46,706 nucleotides of DNA, taken from the NCBI GenBank assembly GCA_900315345.1, contig OMYP01000016.1, positions 1 through 46,706 of the forward strand. Direction: 5' to 3'. The first letter of the stretch is position 1. Each line of letters opens with the position of its first letter. Below are positions 7,522 through 15,413 of the stretch, one piece after another. A model generated the notes under the pieces. The model worked only from the letters and a program-made list of their open reading frames with translations, searched no databases and was not told the origin of the DNA. The DNA comes from an uncultured Selenomonadales bacterium. GTDB lineage: Bacteria; Bacillota; Negativicutes; Acidaminococcales; Acidaminococcaceae. A program made the translations under genes and the position numbers.

Positions 7522-10311
7522 GTGGATTACAGCAAAACGTTGAATTTGCCGGAAACAGAGTTTCCCATGCGGGGCAACCTGCCCAAGCGCGAACCGGATT
7601 TTTTGAAATATTGGGAAGAAAATAAAATTTACGAAAAGAAACAGAAACTTCATGAGGGACATACCAAATGGGTACTTCATGACGGGCCTCCCTATGCCAA
7701 CGGCCACATCCATATGGGACATGCTTTAAATAAAGTTTTGAAAGATATCATTATTAAATATAAGTATGCCAAAGGATATGACACTCCCTATGTACCGGGC
7801 TGGGATACCCATGGCATGCCTATCGAACACGCCTGCCTGAACGCCATGGGCGTGGACCGTCACAGCATGACGGCTCTGGACCTGCGGGCCAAGTGCGATG
7901 CGTATGCCCATGAGTTCATCGATATCCAGCGGGAAGAATTCAAACGGCTGGGGGTTCTGGGTGACTGGGACCATCCGTACCTGACCCTGCAGCATGCCTT
8001 TGAAGCAGAACAGATCCGGGTCTTCGGAGCTATGGCCAACAAAGGTTATATCTATAAAGGATTAAAGCCTGTATACTGGTGTCCCCATTGCGAAACGGCC
8101 CTGGCGGAAGCGGAAATTGAATATGCGGACCAGAAGACCCCGACGATTTATGTAAAGTTCCCCCTGATCAAGGATAACGGAAAAACCCCGGAAGGTGTAA
8201 ACGGCCGTCCGGTCTATGTAGTGATCTGGACCACCACACCCTGGACCATCCCGGGAAACATGGCGGTGACCCTGAATCCGGATTTTGAATATTCCTTTGT
8301 GGAAAACGGTGACGAAGTGCTGTTCATGGCCAGCGAACTGGTAAACACTGTGGCAGCGGAAGCAGGCCTTACCCTGGGCAAAGTGCTGGGTACGGTCAAA
8401 GGCCGGGAAATGGAATATGCGGAATGTGAGCATCCCTTCCCGGAATACAACCATCGCAAGTCTATGATCTGCCTGGCGGATTACGTTGATCTGGAAACCG
8501 GTACCGGCTGCGTCCACACTGCTGGCGGCCATGGCGACGTGGACTATCTGACCTGCCTGAAGTACAATGTGCCTATCGTCTGCCCTGTAGATGAACAGGG
8601 CAAAATGACAGCGGAAGCCGGCGAGCGCTTCAAGGGCCTGTTCGTATTCGATGCCAATGTGCCCATCCTGAAATATCTGGCAGAGCTGGGCTTCCTGCTG
8701 GGCAAAAAGAATATCCACCACCAGTATGCCCATTGCTGGCGTTGCAAGAACCCTATCATCTACCGGGCTACCGAGCAGTGGTTTGCCTCTGTGGATGGGT
8801 TCCGTGAAGCTGCGCTGAACGCTATCCACAATGAAGTAAAGTGGATCCCTGCCTGGGGAGAACCCCGTATCCATAATATGATCGCAGACCGCCACGACTG
8901 GTGCATCAGCCGTCAGCGGGTGTGGGGCGTGCCGATTCCCATGTTCTATTGCGAAGAATGCAATGAGCCTCTGGTAAACGAAGCTACCATTGATAAAATT
9001 GCCAACCTGTTTGAAAAAGAAGGCAGCGATGCCTGGTGGAAATACGAAGCAGAAGAACTGCTGCCGGAAGGGACCAAATGTCCCAAGTGCGGCCATACCC
9101 ATTTCCGTAAGGAAAAGGATATCATGGACGTGTGGTTTGATTCCGGCTCCAGCCATATGGGCGTGCTGACGAAGCGTCCGGAACTGGAATGGCCCTGCGC
9201 CATGTACCTGGAAGGCAGCGACCAGCATCGTGGCTGGTTCCAGTCCTCCCTGCTGACCTCGGTGGCGGTAACCGGTCATGCGCCGTATCATTCGGTTCTG
9301 ACACACGGTTACGTAGTAGACGGTGAAGGAAGGAAAATGTCCAAATCCGTTGGCAACGTCATCGCACCCCAGGATCTGATCAAGCAGTACGGCGCGGATA
9401 TCATCCGTCTGTGGGTGGCATCGGCCGACTATAAACAGGATATCCGTATCTCCAAAGAAATCATGAAACAGCTGTCGGACGCCTATCGGAAGATCCGCAA
9501 TACCATCCGGTACATCCTGGGCAACACCAGTGATTTCGATTATGAAAAGGACAAAGTTGCTTTCGGGGATATGCAGGAACTGGATCAGTGGGCGTTAATG
9601 CGTCTGCAGCAGCTGAAGAAAGAAGTGGAGGCCGCCTACGAAGCCTATGACTTCCATGTGCTGTTCCATGCCATCCACAATTTCTGCACGGTGGAAATGT
9701 CCAGCTTCTATCTGGATATCATCAAGGACCGCCTGTATGTATCCAAAGCGGATGATCCGGCACGCCGCAGCGCACAGACCGCCATGTATGAGATCCTGAA
9801 CGACCTTATTGTGATGATTTCCCCGGTGCTGAGCTTTACCATGGAAGAGGTATGGCAGTTTATGAAGAAACCTGCCAATGCGCCGGAATCCGTGCAGATG
9901 CTGCCCTGGCCGGAAGTGAAGGAAGAATATCTTAACGAAGAACTGGAGACCAAGTTTGATAACTTCATCGCTATCCGCGGCGAAGTGACTAAGGTGCTGG
10001 AAGGCCATCGCCAGAACAAGACCATCGGTAACTCTCTGGAAGCCAAAGTGGTACTGTTTGCGGAAGGGGAGGCACTGGACATCCTGAAATCGGTGGAAAA
10101 GGATCTGCCCACACTGCTGATCGTTTCTCAGGTGGAAGTGAACGAAGGCGCAGCCGGCGGGGAAGAAGCTACCGGGCGCGCAGACCTGAAAGTCACCGTA
10201 AAACCGGCTGACGGCCATAAGTGCGAACGTTGCTGGACCTACAGCGAAAGCGTAGGAAAGAACCCGGATCATCCGGACCTGTGCGAACGTTGTGCGGCTG
10301 TGGTAGGGTAA
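7522..10311 (+). CDS. ileS: Isoleucyl-tRNA synthetase
   Basis: The 929-aa class I synthetase charges tRNA-Ile and edits valine. HMGH at 64-67, inside PYANGHIHMGH, is the HIGH motif, and KMSKS is at 605-609. The C terminus carries a zinc-binding pair of CxxC motifs (C901, C904, C921, C924), as in the bacterial type also found in E. coli and B. subtilis. The start is GTG 7522 preceded by AGGAGGAG. Expression is controlled by the T-box leader just upstream. Length and domain layout are normal, and no mupirocin-resistance (eukaryotic-like) features are seen. Confidence 0.98.
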   Translation: MDYSKTLNLPETEFPMRGNLPKREPDFLKYWEENKIYEKKQKLHEGHTKWVLHDGPPYANGHIHMGHALNKVLKDIIIKYKYAKGYDTPYVPGWDTHGMPIEHACLNAMGVDRHSMTALDLRAKCDAYAHEFIDIQREEFKRLGVLGDWDHPYLTLQHAFEAEQIRVFGAMANKGYIYKGLKPVYWCPHCETALAEAEIEYADQKTPTIYVKFPLIKDNGKTPEGVNGRPVYVVIWTTTPWTIPGNMAVTLNPDFEYSFVENGDEVLFMASELVNTVAAEAGLTLGKVLGTVKGREMEYAECEHPFPEYNHRKSMICLADYVDLETGTGCVHTAGGHGDVDYLTCLKYNVPIVCPVDEQGKMTAEAGERFKGLFVFDANVPILKYLAELGFLLGKKNIHHQYAHCWRCKNPIIYRATEQWFASVDGFREAALNAIHNEVKWIPAWGEPRIHNMIADRHDWCISRQRVWGVPIPMFYCEECNEPLVNEATIDKIANLFEKEGSDAWWKYEAEELLPEGTKCPKCGHTHFRKEKDIMDVWFDSGSSHMGVLTKRPELEWPCAMYLEGSDQHRGWFQSSLLTSVAVTGHAPYHSVLTHGYVVDGEGRKMSKSVGNVIAPQDLIKQYGADIIRLWVASADYKQDIRISKEIMKQLSDAYRKIRNTIRYILGNTSDFDYEKDKVAFGDMQELDQWALMRLQQLKKEVEAAYEAYDFHVLFHAIHNFCTVEMSSFYLDIIKDRLYVSKADDPARRSAQTAMYEILNDLIVMISPVLSFTMEEVWQFMKKPANAPESVQMLPWPEVKEEYLNEELETKFDNFIAIRGEVTKVLEGHRQNKTIGNSLEAKVVLFAEGEALDILKSVEKDLPTLLIVSQVEVNEGAAGGEEATGRADLKVTVKPADGHKCERCWTYSESVGKNPDHPDLCERCAAVVG

Positions 10312-10346
10312 AACGAATCACATTATCGGCATCGTAAACAAATTCA

Positions 10347-10386
10347 TTTTTGCATAAGGCGGACAGGGCTCCCTGTTACGCAAAAA
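10347..10386. repeat. Two-part stem-loop downstream of ileS
   Basis: TTTTTGC (10347-10353) pairs with GCAAAAA (10380-10386), and ACAGG (10363-10367) with CCTGT (10372-10376). No clear T-run follows it on the + strand. It lies between ileS and the stronger terminator at 10447-10490, and may protect the 3' end or be an extra terminator. Confidence 0.4.
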
Positions 10387-10446
10387 GAATTAAAGTGGTT
10401 TACGAAAAGGTTATTTAGAACCTGATTTGAAAAATATCGCAAATAA

Positions 10447-10490
10447 AAAATGCCTGTATCCGAAAGTTGGGTACAGGCATTTTACTGTTT
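10447..10490. terminator. Bidirectional terminator between ileS and the converging small gene
   Basis: AAATGCCTGTA and TACAGGCATTT arms (10447-10461 and 10469-10483) form a hairpin. It is flanked by A-rich sequence on the left and T-rich sequence on the right, so it can work for both converging units. Confidence 0.75.
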
Positions 10491-10520
10491 TTTAAAAAGA
10501 AAAACTGATAAATTTTCTTC

Positions 10521-10745
10521 TCAGTCCCAGCGGTTCAGAATATCTTCAATGATTTGTTTCTGGGTCTTCCGTTTCTTCTTCTGCTGGGTACGGAAATTGT
10601 TATCTTCTTTTCCGGTAGAGTAATCGGCATAATCAAAATCTTCGTAGCCCTTGTCATAGCTGCGGTTGTAATCCCCGTGACCGTCGTCAAAGAGCATGGG
10701 GGTGTGATATAAATAATCATTATAAGTGATCAGTTGCTGTAACAT
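10521..10745 (-). CDS. Small Tyr/Asp-rich hypothetical protein downstream of lpxT
   Basis: The 74-aa product from ATG 10745 is preceded by CGGAG at good spacing; an upstream in-frame GTG at 10781 is less likely. The N-terminal half is rich in Tyr and Asp (DYLYHTP, DYNRSYDKGYEDFDYADY). The C-terminal part is basic, with KKKRK, then IIEDILNRW. There is no signal peptide or membrane segment. It lies 75 bases after lpxT on the same strand with no terminator between them, so the two are probably co-transcribed. I do not recognise a family. The good SD, terminator downstream and biased composition support a real gene. Confidence 0.6.
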   Translation of the reverse strand: MLQQLITYNDYLYHTPMLFDDGHGDYNRSYDKGYEDFDYADYSTGKEDNNFRTQQKKKRKTQKQIIEDILNRWD

Positions 10746-10820
10746 GAGGATCTCCGTTCTGCCGCCTTCAGGCGGTGGCACAAATAATAATGAATGCAGT
10801 ATCTTTCATATTGTGACTTC

Positions 10821-11558
10821 TTAAATTTTTTCAAAAAATGATAAAGGCAGCTTCGATTCCAGGTACTGGATCATCCTGTCTGAAAAAGGCGTCAGCAACA
10901 CCCAGCTCATAACTACCAGAACAATGGAGACAGAACCTACGGCAATGTCCGTGAACCAATGGGCGCCGGACATGATGCGGGGCAGTGAGAAGATGATAAA
11001 GACAAGCAAACTGGTAAAGAAGGCCCTTCTTCCAAAATATTTTCCCATGAAGGAAGTAAAAATCAGGAGCATCATACCGTGATCCCCTGGAAAGCTGGTG
11101 CCGGACCGGTCTTTTACATGCCAGCCAGTCATCTGGCTGACAAAATTCACCGGTTCATGGATGCTGTCAAAATAGGCGGATGCGCTTAACCGGTTAATAT
11201 CCAGCCGCCCGTCCGCAAGCTTTACCAGTATCACACCGAACAGCATGGCGACGCCCATACAGAACATGCGCCGTTTTCCCGGGGCATCCTGCCGGAAAAA
11301 ATAATACAGGAAAATAAACAGCATGAAGAGGAACGCAACCGCGTCAAAGGCCCGGAAGTTAGTAAAGGCAACAAAATAAAGGAATGCCTTGCTTTCGGCT
11401 ACCAGGTGGTTGAAAAAATAAAATATGTTTTTGTCAACAGTGAACCAGAAGCCGTGGTTTTCCGGCAGATACCAGCTTAAAAACAAAAGGATCCCCACGG
11501 CGTTGCAGGTTAAGATACAGAAAATATTTTTTAGAGAAATCTTGGATATACAAGCCAT
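10821..11558 (-). CDS. lpxT: LpxT-type lipid A 1-diphosphate synthase (PAP2 superfamily)
   Basis: The 245-aa multi-pass membrane protein has PAP2 motifs SFPGDHG (155-161) and R194 with SGAHWFTD (197-204; H200, D204). Many stretches closely match my memory of E. coli LpxT (YeiU): FLSWY near residue 26, NHGFW, IFYFFN, ESKAFL, RAFD, FPGDHGMMLLIF and WVLLTP-SDR. LpxT transfers phosphate from undecaprenyl pyrophosphate to lipid A at the periplasmic face, also recycling the carrier. The PAP2 K-x6-RP motif is not canonical (INRLSAS, as E. coli LpxT has KRASP). No clear SD precedes ATG 11558, but its N terminus matches the family length. Gene context implies an outer membrane. Confidence 0.88.
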   Translation of the reverse strand: MACISKISLKNIFCILTCNAVGILLFLSWYLPENHGFWFTVDKNIFYFFNHLVAESKAFLYFVAFTNFRAFDAVAFLFMLFIFLYYFFRQDAPGKRRMFCMGVAMLFGVILVKLADGRLDINRLSASAYFDSIHEPVNFVSQMTGWHVKDRSGTSFPGDHGMMLLIFTSFMGKYFGRRAFFTSLLVFIIFSLPRIMSGAHWFTDIAVGSVSIVLVVMSWVLLTPFSDRMIQYLESKLPLSFFEKI

Positions 11559-11627
11559 AATGTTTTTTAGAGTTTAATTACAGCAGACTAAGTTTATATG
11601 TTGATTCATGCAGCGTTTTCCGGGTTA

Positions 11628-11656
11628 TATATAAAAGATGCAGGTTATACTGTCAG
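11628..11656 (-). promoter_or_regulatory. Probable lpxT promoter
   Basis: Read on the minus strand, CTGACA (11656-11651) is followed after 17 bases by TATATA (11633-11628). The leader would be about 60 bases. Confidence 0.5.
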
Positions 11657-11735
11657 CTGTACTGGCGCGTATACTGCGGGCCTGCCATATTTAAATATAC
11701 CTGGAATAAATTTGTAGTTCTCATTATACCACAAT

Positions 11736-11764
11736 TTGACAAAAATAGCTTGTCGTAATAAGAT
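11736..11764 (+). promoter_or_regulatory. Promoter of the aminotransferase-like/membrane protein pair
   Basis: A perfect TTGACA (11736-11741), a 17-base spacer, then TAAGAT (11759-11764). The leader to the ATG is about 60 bases and includes GCAGGAGG before the start. Confidence 0.6.
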
Positions 11765-11831
11765 AAAACGTGATGTTATAAAAACAAGCTAAAATAAATA
11801 AGAAAGCAACAATATAGCAGGAGGTTTATCC

Positions 11832-12695
11832 ATGAAAACCAATCTAATTTTAGTCAATAACGATATTATTGATCCGGAAGAGCTTAACGTCCATCCTTTT
11901 AACCGGGGACATCAGTTTGGGGATGGAATTTATGAAATAATATCCGTCTACAACGGGAAAGCTGTCAATGCGGAAATGCACATGGAAAATTTATTTAACG
12001 CCATGGTGCAGATTAAGATTCCCGGCTTCTACATGGTGGAAGAAATGGTGGATTTTACCACCCGTATGATCGAGGCGGCTGAAGTGACAGACGGTTTGCT
12101 GTACACCCAGGTGACCCGGGGTATCGGCCCGTATGAACTGGATTTTCCGGAACAGTGCGAGCCGGAACTGATTATGCAGGCTGTGCCTCTTGAAAGGGAA
12201 AAGCTTGCTGCCCTGCGGGAGACTGGCGTGAACCTGATGACGGTACCGGACGAACGGGCTGTGAAGTGCGAACTTAACACCCTGAACCGCTTGCCGGAGA
12301 TTCTGGCGAAGAACAAGGCACGGGTGGGAAAATGCTACGACGCCCTGTTTGTAAGGGATGAAAAAATTACGGAAGCTACAGATTCCGCATTTATGGTAGT
12401 GAAAGACGAGATGCTGTGGACCTATCCCATGAAGCTGGGCAGCATCCACAGCAATGAGACACGCCAGATGATCAAGGAAAAACTGGCGGCTACCTTGGAC
12501 ATGCAGGTCATTGAAAAAGCTTTCACAAAAGATTTCGCCCTGGGAGCGGAAGAGGCGTTTCTGTGCGGTCCTCGCTGCGAGATTCTGCCGGTTGCCAAGA
12601 TTGACCGCCGCATGATTGGCGATGGGAAGCCTGGAAAGATGACCCGGCAGCTGCAGGAAGCATATGAAAGCTATGTACGGGAACTGACAAAATGA
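11832..12695 (+). CDS. Fold-type IV (class IV) aminotransferase homologue lacking the PLP lysine; probable pseudoenzyme
   Basis: The 287-aa sequence aligns along its length with D-amino-acid aminotransferases: RGHQFGDGIYEI (25-36), QVTRG (93-97), LNRLPEILAKNKA (151-163), GKCYDA, and a C-terminal GPRCEILPV stretch. Where the family has the Schiff-base lysine (DIKSLN in the Bacillus enzyme), this protein has ELNTLN, giving Asn149 (AAC, 12276-12278). The PLP-phosphate Arg (HxxR) is Asn53, and the carboxylate-binding Arg and His are Tyr101 and Leu103. The Glu that binds the PLP ring nitrogen (E181) remains. The frame is intact, has its own promoter and GCAGGAGG SD, and shows no sign of decay. It overlaps the next gene by ATGA. 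A non-transaminase role is likely; which one is unknown. Confidence 0.8.
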   Translation: MKTNLILVNNDIIDPEELNVHPFNRGHQFGDGIYEIISVYNGKAVNAEMHMENLFNAMVQIKIPGFYMVEEMVDFTTRMIEAAEVTDGLLYTQVTRGIGPYELDFPEQCEPELIMQAVPLEREKLAALRETGVNLMTVPDERAVKCELNTLNRLPEILAKNKARVGKCYDALFVRDEKITEATDSAFMVVKDEMLWTYPMKLGSIHSNETRQMIKEKLAATLDMQVIEKAFTKDFALGAEEAFLCGPRCEILPVAKIDRRMIGDGKPGKMTRQLQEAYESYVRELTK

Positions 12696-13225
12696 CGGAT
12701 TCGCAGAAGCATCGCGCGCTGGTAAGGGCGGCCCTTTGCCTGGCTGTTGCAGCTATTGCACAATCCTTGCGGCTGCTGTTGCCCCTTCCGCCCATTGCTT
12801 CCATGTTGCTGATCGGGACTGTTGTAAATCTCTGCCTCTGCTTCGGGGTATGGGGCAGCGGCCTGTTGTATGCAGGTATCATCTGCCTGTTGTTGCCGGT
12901 GTTTGCGTTCCTGCAGGGACACCTGCCCGTGCTGCCTATGGTTGCTGTGGTGTTTTTAGGGAATCTTGTTTTCTGCCTTGTGGTGCAGCAGAAAAAGCGC
13001 TGGAAGCATTACGTGTTTGCCCCGTTGTTAAAAGCGGTGACCCTGTGGTCTTGTACCGGTATTGTATGCAACCTGTTCCATCTGCCGGAAAAGGCAAAGC
13101 AACTGTTGCAGATTTCCATGGGCATTCCCCAGTGGACTACGGCCTTATTGGGTGTTATCGTTGCTTCACTTTTATGGAAACGATTACAGAACGCCCGTGC
13201 GGTACAGAAAAATACGGAAGGTTAG
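12692..13225 (+). CDS. Small integral membrane protein, possibly an ECF-transporter S component
   Basis: The 177-aa protein has about five or six hydrophobic segments: roughly 10-35, 37-55, 57-75, 78-98, 107-128 and 145-162. A conserved-looking loop LRLLLPLPP follows the first helix, then GTVVNL and FLQGHLPVLP. Size, helix count and the Pro-rich first loop resemble substrate-binding S components of energy-coupling factor vitamin transporters, though the substrate cannot be read. Its ATG overlaps the stop of the aminotransferase-like gene (ATGA), so the two are translated together. No EcfA or EcfT genes are nearby; S components commonly share an energising module encoded elsewhere. The family call is uncertain. 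Confidence 0.55.
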   Translation: MTDSQKHRALVRAALCLAVAAIAQSLRLLLPLPPIASMLLIGTVVNLCLCFGVWGSGLLYAGIICLLLPVFAFLQGHLPVLPMVAVVFLGNLVFCLVVQQKKRWKHYVFAPLLKAVTLWSCTGIVCNLFHLPEKAKQLLQISMGIPQWTTALLGVIVASLLWKRLQNARAVQKNTEG

Positions 13226-13335
13226 GAAATGGTTGTTTGAATCACCGGCACTCATGTCGGCGTAATTTGTTAATGACTTTACCGGTTTTTTCTTAAAAGC
13301 GTGTCGTCTTGTTAAATGATGATACCAGAAACAGG

Positions 13336-13364
13336 TTGACAAACCGAAACAGCAATGATAATAT
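13336..13364 (+). promoter_or_regulatory. Promoter of tRNA-Leu
   Basis: TTGACA (13336-13341), a 17-base spacer and TAATAT (13359-13364), about 22 bases before the mature tRNA 5' end. Confidence 0.75.
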
Positions 13365-13385
13365 AGTTTTGTTCCGTATTTACGT

Positions 13386-13472
13386 GCCGCTGTGGCGGAA
13401 TTGGCAGACGCACTTGACTCAAAATCAAGCGCCTTTGCGGGCGTGCCGGTTCGACTCCGGCCAGCGGCACCA
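13386..13472 (+). tRNA. tRNA-Leu (anticodon CAA)
   Basis: The 87-base gene forms a full cloverleaf with a long variable arm, as expected for class II tRNA-Leu. Acceptor GCCGCTG (13386-13392) pairs with CAGCGGC (13462-13468), followed by A and encoded CCA (13470-13472). The anticodon stem CTTGA/TCAAG encloses loop CTCAAAA with anticodon CAA, reading UUG. The T arm has GGTTCGACTCC. It has its own promoter and a terminator 17 bases downstream. Confidence 0.97.
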
Positions 13473-13488
13473 ACAAATTCTAAAGTTG

Positions 13489-13527
13489 CAGCCTTCGAAA
13501 TTTTTCGGAGGCTGTATTTGTTTTTAT
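13489..13527 (+). terminator. Terminator of tRNA-Leu
   Basis: A 12-bp stem (CAGCCT... 13489-13500 with 13503-13514, one G-U pair), followed by a T-rich run TATTTGTTTTTAT. Confidence 0.75.
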
Positions 13528-13598
13528 GGTATAATAATGCAAATACGATGTAGATGTTCTTCATTAAATTAAATGATTTTCATAGGGGAGGGCTGCTC

Positions 13599-14255
13599 AT
13601 GAAAAGATTGCTGATTTTAGTGATTTTGTTAGTTTCTGTTTTTATCAGTGTGGATAAGGCAGAAGCCTTTGTTAAGGGAGAGTCGGCTGTTTCTATTGGC
13701 CAGACCTATTATATTACCGGCAGGGATGTCTGGATCCGCGATGAGCCCAATACGAATGTTCCTGCTGTAGCTACGTACCGTTTTGGTGAGCCGGTGGTAT
13801 TGCTGGGTGTAGAAGGCGACTGGGCCCATGTGAAACTTGTCAACGGATGGGATCGGTATGTCCATATGAATTACGTGGACACGAAGGAGATCGTGCAGGA
13901 AAAACTGAAAGCAACAACGGAATGTATGCTTGTTCTGGATCGGATTTATGATGATGTGGAGCGGCTTATGGAATCCATGTATCCTAATGGCCCTGGCGAA
14001 AAGGCGCCGAAACCGGAAGCCCGGAAGTCTGCCTGCGATGCGTTTATGGGGCGGCTGGCCGCTCTGGACCGTCAGCTTGACGATACGGGTATGGCAGATG
14101 CTGCCCGTAATGATATAAAGAACCTTGCAGCACGGGTAAGCGTTCTTATCAATCATCTGCAGAACTGGGAAAACGGCGGGCAGGAAAAATATACACCCTA
14201 TTTTCTTGATGAATTTATGCCGGAATATGAACGGGTAGGCGGTCTGTACCGGTAA
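13599..14255 (+). CDS. Secreted bacterial SH3-domain (SH3b) protein
   Basis: The 218-aa product from ATG 13599 has a GGGGAGGG SD. It opens with a signal peptide (about 1-23: KR, a hydrophobic run, then KAEA). Residues 36-93 form an SH3b-type domain ([39 protein letters not shown]), a fold that usually binds peptidoglycan. The rest (about 100-218) looks helical with no recognised catalytic motif. It is likely a periplasmic or envelope-associated protein. The frame can be read back to 13554, but that start has no SD and would bury the signal peptide. The next gene, nfo, follows after 50 bases. Confidence 0.8.
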   Translation: MKRLLILVILLVSVFISVDKAEAFVKGESAVSIGQTYYITGRDVWIRDEPNTNVPAVATYRFGEPVVLLGVEGDWAHVKLVNGWDRYVHMNYVDTKEIVQEKLKATTECMLVLDRIYDDVERLMESMYPNGPGEKAPKPEARKSACDAFMGRLAALDRQLDDTGMADAARNDIKNLAARVSVLINHLQNWENGGQEKYTPYFLDEFMPEYERVGGLYR

Positions 14256-14305
14256 CAGCAGATCCCTGTCGGATCAGATTATTCCATCACCGTACGGAGG
14301 TTTTC

Positions 14306-15139
14306 ATGTTACATATAGGTTGTCATTTATCGTCCAGCGACGGATTTTTAGCCATGGGTAACACGGCATTGTCCATAGAAGCGGATACCTTCCAGTTTTT
14401 TACCCGGAACCCACGGGGCAGTAAGGCGAAGGCCATAGATGAAGAAGACGCGAAAGCGCTAATGGAGCTGATGAAGGTTCACCGTTTCCCCGTTATCCTG
14501 GCCCATGCCCCATACACCCTTAACCCCTGTTCCGCAACAGAAAAGACCCGGGAGTTTGCCCGGCTGACCATGGAAGACGATTTAAAACGTATGAAATTTA
14601 CTCCCGGACAGTTGTATAATTTCCATCCGGGGAGCCATACGGGGCAGGGCGCTGAAAAGGGGATTGAAGAAATTGCCGCGTTGCTGAATGAATTGCTGAA
14701 ACCGGAGCAGACCACTACCGTACTGTTAGAGACTATGGCGGGGAAAGGGTCAGAGGTAGGACGTACCTTTGAAGAACTGGCGGCAATTCTGAAAAAAGTG
14801 AAGCTTCAGGAAAAAATGGGGGTATGCCTTGACACCTGCCACATCTGGGACGGAGGCTACGATATCGTGAACGATCTGGAGGGTGTGGTGGAACAGTTTG
14901 ACCGTATCATCGGGCTGGATCGGCTGAAGGCCATTCATCTGAACGACAGTCTGAATGGTTGCGGCAGCCATAAGGACAGGCATGCCTGCATTGGCGCGGG
15001 TAAGATTGGGCTGGAGGCATTGACTGGGGTCATCAACCATCCCCGGCTGAAACATCTGCCTTTCTTTCTGGAAACGCCCAACGATCTGGAGGGATACAAA
15101 AAGGAAATCGCCCTGCTGCGGGGGCGGTATACAGAATAA
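14306..15139 (+). CDS. nfo: Endonuclease IV (AP endonuclease)
   Basis: The 277-aa TIM-barrel nuclease cuts DNA 5' of abasic sites in base excision repair. All nine ligands of the trinuclear zinc site are identifiable by family pattern: H67 (HAPY), H107 (NFHPGSH), E142 (LETMAG), D176 and H179 ([10 protein letters not shown]), H211 (HLNDS), D224 and H226 (DRHACIG), and E256 (FFLETP). Length matches E. coli Nfo (285 aa). The start is ATG 14306 after TACGGAGG. A terminator follows at 15147-15199, separating it from recJ. Confidence 0.97.
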   Translation: MLHIGCHLSSSDGFLAMGNTALSIEADTFQFFTRNPRGSKAKAIDEEDAKALMELMKVHRFPVILAHAPYTLNPCSATEKTREFARLTMEDDLKRMKFTPGQLYNFHPGSHTGQGAEKGIEEIAALLNELLKPEQTTTVLLETMAGKGSEVGRTFEELAAILKKVKLQEKMGVCLDTCHIWDGGYDIVNDLEGVVEQFDRIIGLDRLKAIHLNDSLNGCGSHKDRHACIGAGKIGLEALTGVINHPRLKHLPFFLETPNDLEGYKKEIALLRGRYTE

Positions 15140-15146
15140 GTAAGAA

Positions 15147-15199
15147 AGCGTTGCGTAAGTTTTGCCTTTTCAGGTCCTGCGCAGCGCTGTTTTCTTTTT
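15147..15199 (+). terminator. Terminator after nfo
   Basis: AGCGTTGCG (15147-15155) pairs with CGCAGCGCT (15180-15188, one G-U pair), followed by TTTTCTTTTT. Confidence 0.65.
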
Positions 15200-15256
15200 C
15201 TGATACATCCCTGCCGGAGTAAATTTTCAAAAAAACAACGTATTATAAAAAAACTA

Positions 15257-15285
15257 TTCACAGACGACACATTTTCAGGTAAAAT
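15257..15285 (+). promoter_or_regulatory. Promoter of the recJ-rel unit
   Basis: TTCACA (15257-15262), a 17-base spacer and TAAAAT (15280-15285). It leaves a leader of about 120 bases before recJ. Confidence 0.55.
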
Positions 15286-15315
15286 ACTATAATAGGCATA
15301 ATATTTTTTAGTTGC

Positions 15316-15390
15316 TTCACCCTGACAGCGATACTGCAAGTCAATAACAGGAAAGATAGCTGGCACAAAGGCCGAAAGAAGGGTGGGCAG
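15316..15390 (+). other. Possible structured 5' leader of recJ
   Basis: CACCCT (15318-15323) is complementary to AGGGTG (15380-15385). Just inside, GACAGC (15324-15329) can pair imperfectly with GCTGGC (15359-15364), enclosing a purine-rich interior. It does not match any riboswitch class I can recall with confidence. Confidence 0.3.
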
Positions 15391-15413
15391 ACAGAGAGGA
15401 TCATCCGGAAAGA

